Source: Streptomyces spectabilis
GTDB lineage: Bacteria > Actinomycetota > Actinomycetes > Streptomycetales > Streptomycetaceae
Length of the DNA stretch: 64,000 nucleotides
Direction of reading: 5' to 3'
NCBI RefSeq assembly: GCF_008704795.1
Contig: NZ_CP023690.1
Coordinates: 2,800,501-2,864,500 of the forward strand
The notes beneath the pieces were generated by a model that had not been told where the DNA came from, ran no database searches, and saw nothing but the letters and a program-made list of their open reading frames with translations. Each line of letters begins with the position of its first letter. Positions within the stretch are counted from its first letter, which is position 1. The position numbers and the translations under genes were made by a program. Of the stretch, positions 1 to 10,230 are shown piece by piece.

Positions 1-1823
<1,823 letters not shown>

Positions 1824-1887
1824 GGCTTTGGCCTCCAACGGAAACGCTCGGCGACAGGCTGCGGACAGTCTGGGGGGACAGCGGGGA

Positions 1888-1910
1888 AGTCTAGTCCGGG
1901 TCACTGACAG
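1888..1910 (-). promoter_or_regulatory. RecA-NDp-like promoter of dnaE
   Basis: Read on the minus strand: CTGTCAGTG, eight bases, then TAGACT. The actinobacterial DNA-damage promoter RecA-NDp (bound by PafBC) has the form TTGTCAGTG-N8-TANNNT, so this differs at one base of the upstream block. The implied leader to the dnaE GTG is about 57 nt. Confidence 0.6.
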
Positions 1911-2003
1911 CCGAGCGGCACTCAGGAGTACGGTCGGGCGTTGGAAGAGGGCAGGGGCACGGAACGCCCGCCCCGAATGACATGCACCAGGAGGCACCCC
2001 GCG

Positions 2004-3332
2004 ATGTCGGTCCCGCAGCCCACCGCCGATCAGCGCGGCGAGGAGATCCTCGCCGTCTTCGGCACCGCTTTCGGCGAGCTGCTCGCCGCCGACCCCGCGG
2101 CGTTCCGGGTGAAGTTCCGGAAGATGGCGGCCTCCGCCTTCGCGTTCTACCGGGGCACGGCCGCCCTCTTCTACCACGACCTGGAGCGCGGGCAGCACAC
2201 CGGTGCGTACGTGGACGACCGCACGGGCCGGGTGTGGATCCACGGCGACCTGCACGCGGAGAACTTCGGCACGTACATGGACGCCCAGGGCCGCCTGATC
2301 TTCAACGTGAACGACTTCGACGAGGCGTACGTGGGCCCCTTCACCTGGGACCTCAAGCGCTTCGCCGCCTCGCTCGCCCTGATCGGCTACACGAAGGCGC
2401 TGAGCGACGAGCAGATCACCGGCCTGGTGCGCACGTACGCGGCGGCGTACCGCGCCCGCGTCCACGACCTGGCCACGGGCGCCAAGAGCGAGGAGGTGCC
2501 GCCGTTCACCCTGGACACCGCCCAGGGCCCGCTGCTCGGCGCGCTGCGCGCCGCCCGCTCGCTGACCCGCTTCGAGCTCCTGGACTCGATGACGGAGATC
2601 CGTGACTTCGAGCGCCGCTTCGCGCCGGGGGGCGGCTCCATCGAGCTGGACGCCGCCACGCGCTACAAGGTCCTCGCGGCCTTCGACGGCTATCTGGAGA
2701 CGCTCCCGGAGTCCTCCCTGACCCGCCCGGACTCCTACCGCGTCAAGGACGTCGTGGGCCGCCGCGGCATCGGCATCGGCTCGGCCGGACTGCCCTCGTA
2801 CAACATCCTCCTGGAGGGCAACAGCGACGCGTTGGAGAACGACGTCGTGATCTATCTCAAGCAGGCGCAGACCCCGGCCGTCTCGCGGCACGTCACGGAC
2901 GCCTCGATCCGCGAGTACTTCCAGCACGAGGGCCACCGCACGGTCATCTCGCAGCGCGCCCTGCAGGCGCACGCCGACCCCTGGCTCGGCTGGACCGAGC
3001 TGGACGGCGCGGGCCAGCTCGTCGCCGAGGTCTCGCCGTACGCCGTGGACCTGGACTGGTCGGACATCGACGACCCGGAGGAGATCGCCGCGGTGGTCGC
3101 CGACCTGGGCCGGGCCACCGCCACGATGCACGCGGCGGCGGACGACGAGAGCGGCCACTCGGACCTGGTGCCGTTCTCCACGGAGCGGGCCATCGACGCC
3201 GCGATCGCGGCCGACGAGGCGGGCTTCGCGGACCTCCTCGTGGACTTCGCCCACGCGTACGGCGCCCGCGCGCGCCGCGACCACCAGATCTTCGTCGACC
3301 TGTTCCGCAACGGCCGGATACCGGGGCTGTAG
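2004..3332 (+). CDS. DUF2252 family protein
   Basis: Conserved protein of 442 residues, function unknown. The sequence HGDLHAENFGTYMD (around residue 85) followed by FNVNDFDEAYVGPFTWDL resembles the catalytic HxDxxxxN and following Asp of aminoglycoside phosphotransferase/choline-kinase folds, and DUF2252 proteins are usually placed near that fold. No signal peptide or membrane segment is seen, so it is cytosolic. The ATG at 2004 was chosen over upstream in-frame starts because of AGGAGG about eight bases before it. It is monocistronic, divergent from dnaE, and followed by a hairpin at 3341-3366. Substrate is not predictable from sequence. Confidence 0.88.
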   Translation: MSVPQPTADQRGEEILAVFGTAFGELLAADPAAFRVKFRKMAASAFAFYRGTAALFYHDLERGQHTGAYVDDRTGRVWIHGDLHAENFGTYMDAQGRLIFNVNDFDEAYVGPFTWDLKRFAASLALIGYTKALSDEQITGLVRTYAAAYRARVHDLATGAKSEEVPPFTLDTAQGPLLGALRAARSLTRFELLDSMTEIRDFERRFAPGGGSIELDAATRYKVLAAFDGYLETLPESSLTRPDSYRVKDVVGRRGIGIGSAGLPSYNILLEGNSDALENDVVIYLKQAQTPAVSRHVTDASIREYFQHEGHRTVISQRALQAHADPWLGWTELDGAGQLVAEVSPYAVDLDWSDIDDPEEIAAVVADLGRATATMHAAADDESGHSDLVPFSTERAIDAAIAADEAGFADLLVDFAHAYGARARRDHQIFVDLFRNGRIPGL

Positions 3333-3340
3333 GGAGTCGG

Positions 3341-3366
3341 CCGCGGGGGCCCGGCGCGCCCCGCGG
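3341..3366 (+). terminator. Candidate terminator after DUF2252 gene
   Basis: Inverted repeat CCGCGGGG / CCCCGCGG with a 10-nt loop, starting 8 nt after the stop codon. No U-tract, as is usual in Streptomyces. Confidence 0.45.
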
Positions 3367-3467
3367 GAGCCCTCGTGACGCACCCCCGTGATCCCGAGTG
3401 ACCCATGTGATTCACAGGGACCCTTTAGGGATGCCTTACGACGGCTCATGGCACACTCGCTTGCGCG

Positions 3468-4157
3468 ATGGACATATTCGGGACCCAGATGAGAGTGGTG
3501 CGCGCGGCACTGTTCACGGCACTCGTCGTGCTGCTGTCCGCCGCGTCGCACATTCTGCTGTCCCGGGCCCCGCTGCCGCTGACCACCTGTCTGGCGATCA
3601 CGGCCGCCGTCTACGTCATCGCGTACGCCCTGGCGGGGCGCGAGCGCGGCTTCGGCAAGATCGCCGCGCTGCTCGTCCCGCTGGAGCTCGCCGCCGACAC
3701 CGTCTTCACCACCGGCCAGCACGTCTGCTACGGCCAGGCGGGCGGCCCGGTCGCGGGCCCGCTGCGCTCCTTCGGCGTCGACGTGCTGTGCGGCGGCGGC
3801 GACGTGGGCTCCCCGCTGGCCCGGATGGCGGGCGGCGAGCGGATGCACGGCGCCGCCGCCCTGCTCGCCGACGCCGACCCGGCCGCGGCCTGGCTGCTGC
3901 TCGCCACGCACATCGGCGTCGGCCTCGCCGCCGCGGCCTGGCTGCACCGGGGCGAGCGCGCCATCGCCCAGCTGCTGCGCGCCGTGGCCGCGGCCACCTT
4001 CCGGCCGCTCCTGATCGCCCTGGCCGTGGTGACCGGCCGGTCCGTTCCGGAGCACCGCGCGCCGCGGCCCGTGCTCCGGGCCCGGGCGGCGCGCACCCGG
4101 CTCTTCGTGCACTGCGTGGGACGGCGTGGACCGCCGTACTCGGCCGCCGTCGCCTGA
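3468..4157 (+). CDS. Putative integral membrane protein
   Basis: Uncharacterised protein of 229 residues. Hydrophobic segments are visible at about 8-30, 38-56, 64-80, 140-160 and 166-190, so four to five membrane helices are likely; the C-terminus is Arg-rich and probably cytosolic. No catalytic motif is recognised. The start is uncertain: ATG 3468 and ATG 3489 are both possible and neither has a clear Shine-Dalgarno. It lies 44 bp upstream of the DsbA-like gene on the same strand and may be cotranscribed, which hints at an envelope role, but nothing in the sequence shows function. Confidence 0.7.
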   Translation: MDIFGTQMRVVRAALFTALVVLLSAASHILLSRAPLPLTTCLAITAAVYVIAYALAGRERGFGKIAALLVPLELAADTVFTTGQHVCYGQAGGPVAGPLRSFGVDVLCGGGDVGSPLARMAGGERMHGAAALLADADPAAAWLLLATHIGVGLAAAAWLHRGERAIAQLLRAVAAATFRPLLIALAVVTGRSVPEHRAPRPVLRARAARTRLFVHCVGRRGPPYSAAVA

Positions 4158-4201
4158 GTACGTACGCCCACACCCGTCCCACACACCCACGGAGCACCAC
4201 C

Positions 4202-5020
4202 ATGAGCAAGCGCAACAGCCAGGCCTCCAAGCAGGCCGCCCGCGAGCGGATCCGCGCCCAGCAGGAGGCCGAGCGCCGGCGCGAGAAGCGCAAGCGGTCG
4301 ATCATCGTCGGCACGTCCATCGTCGGCGTCCTCGCCATCGCCGGCGGCATCAGCTACGCCGTCGTCCAGGGCAACAAGCCCGGCTACTGGGAAGAGGCCA
4401 AGGACCAGAAGCTGGTCAAGCCGGCCAACACCACCGGCAAGGAAGGCACGACGGTCGTCATCGGCAAGGCCAGTGCCAAGAAGACCCTGAAGGTCTACGA
4501 GGACCCGCGCTGCCCGATCTGCGCCAGCTTCGAGCAGGCCGTCGGCCCGACCGTCGAGAAGGACCTCAAGGACGGCAAGTACAAGCTCCAGTTCGTCGGC
4601 GCCACCTTCCTCGACCGCAACTTCCAGGGCGAGGGCTCCCGCAACGCGATGAGCGCGCTCGGCGCCGCGCTGAACGTCTCGCCCGACGCCTTCCTCGCCT
4701 ACAAGAAGGCGCTGTACTCCGCCGACAACCACCCGGCCGAGTCGGACGACAAGTTCAAGGACGACGCCAACCTGCTGAAGATCGCCAACGAGGTGCCCGA
4801 GCTCAAGAAGAGCGCGGCCTTCAAGAAGGCGGTCAAGGACGGCACGTACGACCGCTGGGCCCTGGCGATGTCGGACGCGTTCAGCGCCAACAAGGACGAC
4901 GTGGGCGGCACCCCGGCCCTCGTCATGAACGGCAAGCAGCTCAAGGGCGCCGACGGCCGGAACGCGCCGATGACGCCCGAGGACTTCAACAAGGCCGTGG
5001 ACAAGGAACTGAAGGCCTGA
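4202..5020 (+). CDS. DsbA-like thioredoxin-fold protein, membrane anchored
   Basis: Protein of 272 residues: a charged cytosolic N-terminus (1-37), one membrane helix (about 38-58) and an extracellular thioredoxin fold. The redox motif is CPIC in EDPRCPICASF (near residue 103), the position of the CxxC in DsbA/DSBA-oxidoreductase family proteins, and GGTPALVMNG near the C-terminus supplies the cis-Pro loop. Expected role: disulfide oxidation or isomerisation of exported proteins. ATG 4202 is supported by GGAG at 4191-4194. It may be cotranscribed with the upstream membrane-protein gene; a strong terminator follows. Confidence 0.92.
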   Translation: MSKRNSQASKQAARERIRAQQEAERRREKRKRSIIVGTSIVGVLAIAGGISYAVVQGNKPGYWEEAKDQKLVKPANTTGKEGTTVVIGKASAKKTLKVYEDPRCPICASFEQAVGPTVEKDLKDGKYKLQFVGATFLDRNFQGEGSRNAMSALGAALNVSPDAFLAYKKALYSADNHPAESDDKFKDDANLLKIANEVPELKKSAAFKKAVKDGTYDRWALAMSDAFSANKDDVGGTPALVMNGKQLKGADGRNAPMTPEDFNKAVDKELKA

Positions 5021-5056
5021 TCGGGAGCTGTCACGCAAGCGCAGTAGGCGACTTGT

Positions 5057-5095
5057 GAAAGAGCGGGCGAACTTTTCGAGGGCGCCCGCTCTTTC
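5057..5095 (+). terminator. Rho-independent terminator after DsbA-like gene
   Basis: Perfect 13-bp inverted repeat GAAAGAGCGGGCG / CGCCCGCTCTTTC with a 13-nt loop, 36 bases after the stop codon. Confidence 0.85.
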
Positions 5096-5110
5096 GGCGT
5101 TACCGGTCCG

Positions 5111-5116
5111 TAGGGT
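5111..5116 (+). promoter_or_regulatory. Candidate -10 element of phoD
   Basis: TAGGGT lies eight bases before the GTG start, and no Shine-Dalgarno is seen; this fits a leaderless transcript. No GTTCACC-type PHO repeats were found in the 100 bases upstream. Confidence 0.45.
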
Positions 5117-5124
5117 GCCTCCTC

Positions 5125-6825
5125 GTGACCAGTCGAATAGACAACAACTCGCCCGCGGCCGCCGAGGACTCCGAGAGACCTCGGGCCGCCGCGCTCACGC
5201 CGCGCCGCCGGACCGTCGTCAAGGCCGCGGCCGCCACCGCCGTCCTCGCCGCTCCGCTCGCGGCCACCGGGTCCGCCCACGCCGCCGACGGCCCCGCCTT
5301 CCTGCACGGCGTCGCCTCCGGGGACCCGCTGCCCGACGGCGTCCTGCTGTGGACGCGCGTCACCCCGACCCCGGACGCGGTGCCCGGCTCCGGCAAGGGC
5401 CCCGACGTCCAGGTGGGTTGGGAGGTGGCCGAGGACAAGGGCTTCACCCGGGTCGTCGGCCGGGGAACCACCACCGCGAAGGCGGCCAGCGACCACACCG
5501 TCAAGGCGGACGTAAGGGGCTTGCGCCAGGCGACCACCTATTACTACCGCTTCTCCGTAGAGGGCGGTTCCGCGGCGCACTCCCCCGTCGGCAGGACCCG
5601 CACCGCCCCCGCGCACGACGCCGCCGCGCCCGGCGTCCGCTTCGGCGTGGTCTCCTGCTCCAACTGGGAGGCGGGCTACTTCTCCTCGTACCGGCACCTC
5701 GCGGCCCGCACCGAGCTCGACGCGGTCCTGCACCTCGGCGACTACCTGTACGAGTACGCGACCGGCGGCTACGCCTCCACCCGCGGTCTCGTGCGCGAGC
5801 ACCGGCCCCGGCACGAGATCGTCACGCTCGCCGACTACCGCGAGCGGCACGGCGTCCACAAGACCGACCCGGACGCCCTGGCGATGCACGCCACGCACCC
5901 CGTCATCGCGATCTGGGACGACCACGAGGTCGCCAACGACACCTGGTCCGGCGGCGCGGAGAACCACCAGCCCGAGACCGAGGGCCCCTGGTCCGCGCGC
6001 GTGGCCGCCGCCAAGCAGGCGTACTTCGAATGGATGCCGGTCCGCCCCTCCACCGAAGGCACCGTCTACCGCCGTCTGCGCTTCGGCAAGCTGGCCGATC
6101 TGCACCTGCTCGACCTGCGCTCGTTCCGCTCGCAGCAGGCGAAGCCCGGCAGCGGCGCCGTCGACTCGCCGGAGCGCACCCTCACGGGGCGCGCCCAGCT
6201 CGACTGGCTGAAGGCGGGCCTCGCCTCGTCCGACGCCGCCTGGAAGCTGGTCGGCACCTCGGTGATGATCTCGCCGGTGGCCTTCGGCTCGCTCCCGGCG
6301 TATCTGCTCGCGCCGCTGGCCGAGCTGCTCGGTCTGCCCAAGGAGGGCCTGGCCGTCAACACCGACCAGTGGGACGGCTATACGCACGACCGCAAGGAGC
6401 TGATCGGACACCTGCGGGACAAGGGCGTCAAGAACACGGTGTTCCTGACCGGCGACATCCACATGGCCTGGGCGAACGACGTGCCCGTCACGGCCGCCAC
6501 GTACCCGTCGTCGCCGTCCGCCGCCACGGAGTTCGTCGTCACGTCCGTGACCTCCGACAACGTCGACGACTATCTGAAGGTGGCGCCGCACACGCTGTCG
6601 CTCGTCGGCGTCGCCGCCGTCAAGGCCGCCAACCGCCATGTGAAGTGGCTGGACATGGACTCGCACGGCTACGGCGTCCTCGACGTGACCGCCGAGCGCT
6701 CGCAGATGGACTACTACGTGGTGTCCGACCGCAAGGACCCCAAGGCGACGTCGTCCTGGGCCCGTTCGTACCGCACGCTCAGCGGGACGCAGAAGGTGGA
6801 GCGGGTGCGCGAACCGGTGCGCTGA
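5125..6825 (+). CDS. phoD: Secreted alkaline phosphatase D (PhoD)
   Basis: Phosphodiesterase/alkaline phosphatase of 566 residues that releases phosphate from extracellular phosphate esters. The N-terminus carries a twin-arginine signal: [16 protein letters not shown] at about 27-42, ending at AHAADG near residue 55. The PhoD core then shows [34 protein letters not shown] and [10 protein letters not shown], which hold the Asp, Asn and His metal ligands of the Ca/Fe centre. Length is normal for the family. Start GTG 5125 gives a complete Tat signal. In Streptomyces phoD is PhoP-controlled, but no clear PHO box is visible here. Confidence 0.95.
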   Translation: MTSRIDNNSPAAAEDSERPRAAALTPRRRTVVKAAAATAVLAAPLAATGSAHAADGPAFLHGVASGDPLPDGVLLWTRVTPTPDAVPGSGKGPDVQVGWEVAEDKGFTRVVGRGTTTAKAASDHTVKADVRGLRQATTYYYRFSVEGGSAAHSPVGRTRTAPAHDAAAPGVRFGVVSCSNWEAGYFSSYRHLAARTELDAVLHLGDYLYEYATGGYASTRGLVREHRPRHEIVTLADYRERHGVHKTDPDALAMHATHPVIAIWDDHEVANDTWSGGAENHQPETEGPWSARVAAAKQAYFEWMPVRPSTEGTVYRRLRFGKLADLHLLDLRSFRSQQAKPGSGAVDSPERTLTGRAQLDWLKAGLASSDAAWKLVGTSVMISPVAFGSLPAYLLAPLAELLGLPKEGLAVNTDQWDGYTHDRKELIGHLRDKGVKNTVFLTGDIHMAWANDVPVTAATYPSSPSAATEFVVTSVTSDNVDDYLKVAPHTLSLVGVAAVKAANRHVKWLDMDSHGYGVLDVTAERSQMDYYVVSDRKDPKATSSWARSYRTLSGTQKVERVREPVR

Positions 6826-6865
6826 AAGCCCGGTGAAGCGGGCCGACGCGAGCGCCGAAAGCGCC

Positions 6866-6871
6866 TAGCCT
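6866..6871 (+). promoter_or_regulatory. Candidate -10 element of receptor kinase gene
   Basis: TAGCCT lies seven bases before the ATG at 6879, and no Shine-Dalgarno is present. This fits a leaderless mRNA. Confidence 0.45.
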
Positions 6872-6878
6872 GTCGGCC

Positions 6879-8450
6879 ATGAGTGGCCAGGGGGACGTGG
6901 TCGACGGACGGTTCGAGCTCATCGAGCGGCTCGGCAGCGGCGGCATGGGCACGGTGTGGCGGGCGCGCGACACCGTGCTCCACCGCGAGGTGGCCCTGAA
7001 GGAGGTGCGGCCGCCGGACCCCGAGCCGACGGGCGAGGCCTCGGCGGTCCTGCGCGAGCGGGTGCTGCGCGAGGCCCGGGCCCTGGCCCGGCTCAACCAC
7101 CCGCACGTGGTGACGATCCATCAGATCATCGACAGCGACGCGGGCCCGCACCCCTGGCTCGTCATGGAGCTCCTCTCCGGCCGCACCCTCCAGGACCTCC
7201 TGGAGGAGCGCACGCTGTCCCCGCGGGACGCGGCGCGCCTCGGCCGGCAGCTCCTGTCGGCGCTGCGCGTCGTCCACGCCGCCGGGGTCCTGCACCGCGA
7301 CGTCAAACCGGCCAACGTCCTGCTGCGCGAGGCGCCGGAACCCGGTGCGCTGCCGTCCGCGGTGCTCACCGACTTCGGCATCGCCGCGCTCCAGGGTTCG
7401 AACCCGCTCACCGCCACCGGCGAGCTGATCGGCTCCCCCGAGTACATCGCGCCCGAGCGCGTCCGCGGCACCGGCGAGGGACCGGCCGCCGATCTGTGGT
7501 CGCTCGGGCTCGTCCTGTACGTCGCCGTGGAGGGCGTCAGTCCGCTGCGCCGCGCCACGACCCTCGCCACGCTGGCGGCGGTGCTCGACGACCCGGTGCC
7601 GCCGCCGGTGCGGTCGGGGCCGCTCGCACCGGTCCTGACGGCGCTGCTGGTACGGGATCCGGGACTGCGCCCGGACGCGGAGCGGCTCGACGCGATGCTG
7701 GCGGCGGTCGCCGAGGGCCGGCCGCCGCCACCGGCCGTGCCGCCGCCCGGGCCGCCGGACGCGGCCGCGTACACGCCGACGGTGACCGCGGTCCGCCCGG
7801 AGCCGCCCGCCGCGCCCCGACGGCGTACGCCCGTGGTCGTCGCGGTCATCGCGGTGGCCCTCGCCCTCATCGCGGGCACCGTGGTGGCCCTCGCGCTGCG
7901 GGGTGGGGACGAACCGGGCGGCGAGGCGGGCGGACGGACCACCGAAAGCGCGGGGCCCGCGCCACGGGACACCCCCACCGGGTCGCCCTCCGCGACCCCG
8001 TCCGCCCCTTCCACGACGCCCTCGCGGAAGGAGTCGCCCACCGCGACGCCCTCGGCGAGGCGCACCCCGTCGGCGTCCCCCGGCGCGACGGCCACGCGGC
8101 GGGAGCCGCTGCCCGGCGCCGGACGCTGGGTCGCCCAGCTCCACTCCGAGCCGGACACCTCGTCACCCGCGACCCGCGACCGCAAGCTGGCGGCCGTGCG
8201 CAGGCAGGTCCCGGAGGCCCAGTACCTGCACAGCGACGCCTACGCCTCGCTGCGGCCCGGCTTCTGGGTCTTCTACGCCCCGGGGCCGTTCGCCGACGGC
8301 AGGGCCGCGCTGCGGTTCTGCGCCGAGCGTGGCCGGACCTCGGACCACACCTGCATCGGACGCTTCCTCAGCCGCAGCGCCGCCGACCTGGTCTTCCAGT
8401 GCAAGCCACCGCTGAGCAGCCCGAGGGGGCGCTGCACGGGCCGGCCCTAG
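6879..8450 (+). CDS. Receptor-type Ser/Thr protein kinase with SPOR-like extracellular domain
   Basis: Hanks-type kinase of 523 residues. The kinase domain is about 10-270: glycine loop LGSGGMGTV, VALKEV lysine, catalytic HRDVKPANVLL (about 138), DFG in LTDFGIAAL and APE in YIAPERV. A Pro-rich linker is followed by one membrane helix (about 316-338), a Ser/Thr/Pro-rich stretch, and a C-terminal extracellular domain (about 412-520) that starts GRWVAQLHSE and contains GFWVFYAPGPFADGRAAL, reminiscent of SPOR peptidoglycan-binding domains. Four Cys occur in its last 60 residues. It has no PASTA domains. It sits alone between phoD and a convergent hydrolase gene; ligand and targets are unknown. 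Confidence 0.93.
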   Translation: MSGQGDVVDGRFELIERLGSGGMGTVWRARDTVLHREVALKEVRPPDPEPTGEASAVLRERVLREARALARLNHPHVVTIHQIIDSDAGPHPWLVMELLSGRTLQDLLEERTLSPRDAARLGRQLLSALRVVHAAGVLHRDVKPANVLLREAPEPGALPSAVLTDFGIAALQGSNPLTATGELIGSPEYIAPERVRGTGEGPAADLWSLGLVLYVAVEGVSPLRRATTLATLAAVLDDPVPPPVRSGPLAPVLTALLVRDPGLRPDAERLDAMLAAVAEGRPPPPAVPPPGPPDAAAYTPTVTAVRPEPPAAPRRRTPVVVAVIAVALALIAGTVVALALRGGDEPGGEAGGRTTESAGPAPRDTPTGSPSATPSAPSTTPSRKESPTATPSARRTPSASPGATATRREPLPGAGRWVAQLHSEPDTSSPATRDRKLAAVRRQVPEAQYLHSDAYASLRPGFWVFYAPGPFADGRAALRFCAERGRTSDHTCIGRFLSRSAADLVFQCKPPLSSPRGRCTGRP

Positions 8451-8459
8451 GGCCCGTGC
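8434..8459. terminator. Bidirectional hairpin between convergent genes
   Basis: Inverted repeat GCACGGGCC / GGCCCGTGC with an 8-nt loop that contains the kinase stop codon. It lies between the kinase gene and the converging hydrolase gene. Confidence 0.55.
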
Positions 8460-8472
8460 GCCAGCCCGTCCT

Positions 8473-9042
8473 CTAGAGCGTCTCCAGGAAGCCGAGGGCG
8501 GTGCGCCAGGTGGCGTCGGCCGCGTCGGCGTCGTAGTCGTCCAGGTCCGGATCCGTGTACAGGTGGCCCGCCCCGGCGTAGCGGTAGACCTCCACGTCGG
8601 CGCCGACGCGGCCCATCTGGAGGTACCAGGAGCTCAGCCAGTCGTCCGTCTCGAAGGGGTCGGGCTCGGCGACGTGCAGCTGCACCGGCAGGTCGTCCAC
8701 CGACGCGTTCTCGGCGATGTCGCTGGTGCCGTGCAGGAGCAGCAGGCCGCGCGCCTTGCCGTCACCGAGCGCGAGGGTCTGCGCGACCGAGGCGCCGAAC
8801 GAGAAGCCCGCGTAGACGAGGCCGCGGTCCGAGTACGGCGCGGCGGCCAGAACCGCACGTTTGAGGAGCTCGTCCCTGCCTACCTCTTCCTGGTGGGCCA
8901 TGCCTTCCTCGACGGTGTCGAAGACGCGCCCCTCGAAGAGGTCGGGGGTCCACACCTGGTGGCCCGCCTCGCGCAGCCGGTCGGCCGCCGCGCGCACCGC
9001 GGGCCGCAGCCCGTACGTCGAATGGAAAAGCACGATGTTCAT
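8473..9042 (-). CDS. Dienelactone hydrolase family protein
   Basis: Alpha/beta hydrolase of 189 residues. The nucleophile elbow is GFSFGAS (near residue 98; most dienelactone hydrolases have Cys at this position and this copy has Ser), with an acidic residue in AEPDPFETDDW and a catalytic His in AGAGHLYTDPD. The compact size without signal or membrane helix fits cytosolic DLH proteins. The start is set at MNIVLFHSTYG, which places beta-1 at the N-terminus; the longer upstream frame is low-complexity. It is transcribed alone, divergent from the MscS gene. The natural substrate is unknown. Confidence 0.9.
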   Translation of the reverse strand: MNIVLFHSTYGLRPAVRAAADRLREAGHQVWTPDLFEGRVFDTVEEGMAHQEEVGRDELLKRAVLAAAPYSDRGLVYAGFSFGASVAQTLALGDGKARGLLLLHGTSDIAENASVDDLPVQLHVAEPDPFETDDWLSSWYLQMGRVGADVEVYRYAGAGHLYTDPDLDDYDADAADATWRTALGFLETL

Positions 9043-9073
9043 GGAGCCATCGTGCCACCTGAGCCCACCCGCC

Positions 9074-9114
9074 CCACCTACCCTCGATCGCCCCACCCGC
9101 TCCACCTACCCTCG
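9074..9114 (+). repeat. Duplicated 13-bp block upstream of mscS-type gene
   Basis: CCACCTACCCTCG occurs at 9074-9086 and again at 9102-9114, 28 bp apart. The second copy holds TACCCT (9107-9112), seven bases before the ATG at 9120, so the duplication repeats a likely -10 element in the hydrolase/channel divergent promoter region. Confidence 0.6.
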
Positions 9115-9119
9115 GAGAC

Positions 9120-10211
9120 ATGGAGAACGTCCTGCGCCCGTTGATCGTGGTCGGCGCCGCGCTCGTGCTCACCCTGGCTGTCGGCTGGCTGGTGGACACG
9201 GCGCTGCGCCGTGCCGACGCCCTGCAGCCGGAGCGCCCCCTGTGGGGGCTGCTCCGCCGCTGCCGTCTGCCCCTGCAAGTCGTCCTGTGCACCGCCCTGC
9301 TGCGCGGCTCGTACGCGCACACGAAGGTCGCGCAGGACCACTCGGCGGGCATCGGCAGAGCGCTCTCGCTGGTCCTGATCGGCTCGGTGGCCTGGCTCGC
9401 CGTGCGGATCTCCACGGCGATAGTGGAGGCGTCGTACGGGCGTTACGCGGCCGCCCACCGCGACCCCGCCCGGGTCCGCCGCGTCCGTACGCAGGTGACG
9501 CTGATCCAGCGGGTCGTGGCGGCCCTCATCGGCGTGGTGGCGGTGGCCGCGATGCTGCTCACGTTCCCCGCGATGCAGGCGGCCGGGGCCTCGCTCCTGG
9601 CCTCCGCGGGCATCCTCGGCATCGTGGCGGGCGTCGCCGCGCAGTCCACGCTCGGGAACCTCTTCGCCGGGCTGCAGATCGCGTTCGGCGACATGGTGCG
9701 GATCGGCGACACCGTCGTCGTGGACGGCGAGTGGGGCACCGTCGAGGAGATCACGCTGACCTTCCTCGCCGTGCGCACCTGGGACGAGCGGCGGATCACC
9801 ATGCCCGTCTCGTACTTCACGTCGAAGCCGTTCGAGAACTGGTCGCGCGGCGGCGCCCAGATGACCGGCACGGTCTTCTTCCACCTCGACCACGCCGCCC
9901 CGGTCGCCGCCATGCGCGAGAAGCTGCACGACGTGCTGCGCGACTGCGCCGCCTGGGACGGCCGGGACTGGGGCCTCGCGGTCACCGACACCACGGTCAG
10001 CACGATCCAGGTGCGCGCGCTCGCCACCGCCAAGGACGCCGACGACATCTGGACGGTGCGGGTCACGGTCCGCGAGCAGCTCGTCGCCTGGCTGACCGAG
10101 CACCATCCGTACGCGCTGCCGCGGGTCAACACCGCCTGGGCGGAGCTGCCGCCCGACGGCGCGGAGCCGCGTCCGGCGCCGCCGCACGTGCCGCGCACGG
10201 GCCGGGGCTGA
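9120..10211 (+). CDS. Mechanosensitive ion channel, MscS family
   Basis: Membrane protein of 363 residues. Helices are seen at about 5-30, 75-100 and 120-145, followed by the pore-lining TM3 region (about 150-180, SLLASAGILGIVAGVAAQS) and the characteristic GNLFAGLQIAF and GDTVVVDGEWGTVEEI of the MscS beta domain. It gates in response to membrane tension and releases solutes at hypo-osmotic shock. The C-terminal cytoplasmic domain ends near 350. ATG 9120 follows a TACCCT hexamer at seven bases and has no Shine-Dalgarno, suggesting a leaderless message. It converges on the antiporter gene with an 18-bp gap. Confidence 0.94.
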   Translation: MENVLRPLIVVGAALVLTLAVGWLVDTALRRADALQPERPLWGLLRRCRLPLQVVLCTALLRGSYAHTKVAQDHSAGIGRALSLVLIGSVAWLAVRISTAIVEASYGRYAAAHRDPARVRRVRTQVTLIQRVVAALIGVVAVAAMLLTFPAMQAAGASLLASAGILGIVAGVAAQSTLGNLFAGLQIAFGDMVRIGDTVVVDGEWGTVEEITLTFLAVRTWDERRITMPVSYFTSKPFENWSRGGAQMTGTVFFHLDHAAPVAAMREKLHDVLRDCAAWDGRDWGLAVTDTTVSTIQVRALATAKDADDIWTVRVTVREQLVAWLTEHHPYALPRVNTAWAELPPDGAEPRPAPPHVPRTGRG

Positions 10212-10230
10212 GCGACCGCGACCGGCCCGT
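10197..10230. terminator. Bidirectional terminator between channel and antiporter genes
   Basis: Inverted repeat ACGGGCCGG / CCGGCCCGT with a 16-nt loop, spanning both convergent stop codons. Confidence 0.55.

Noticed and set aside
5021..5124. PHO box for PhoP control of phoD
   Set aside because: No pair of GTTCACC-like direct repeats was found; the region is mainly the preceding terminator.
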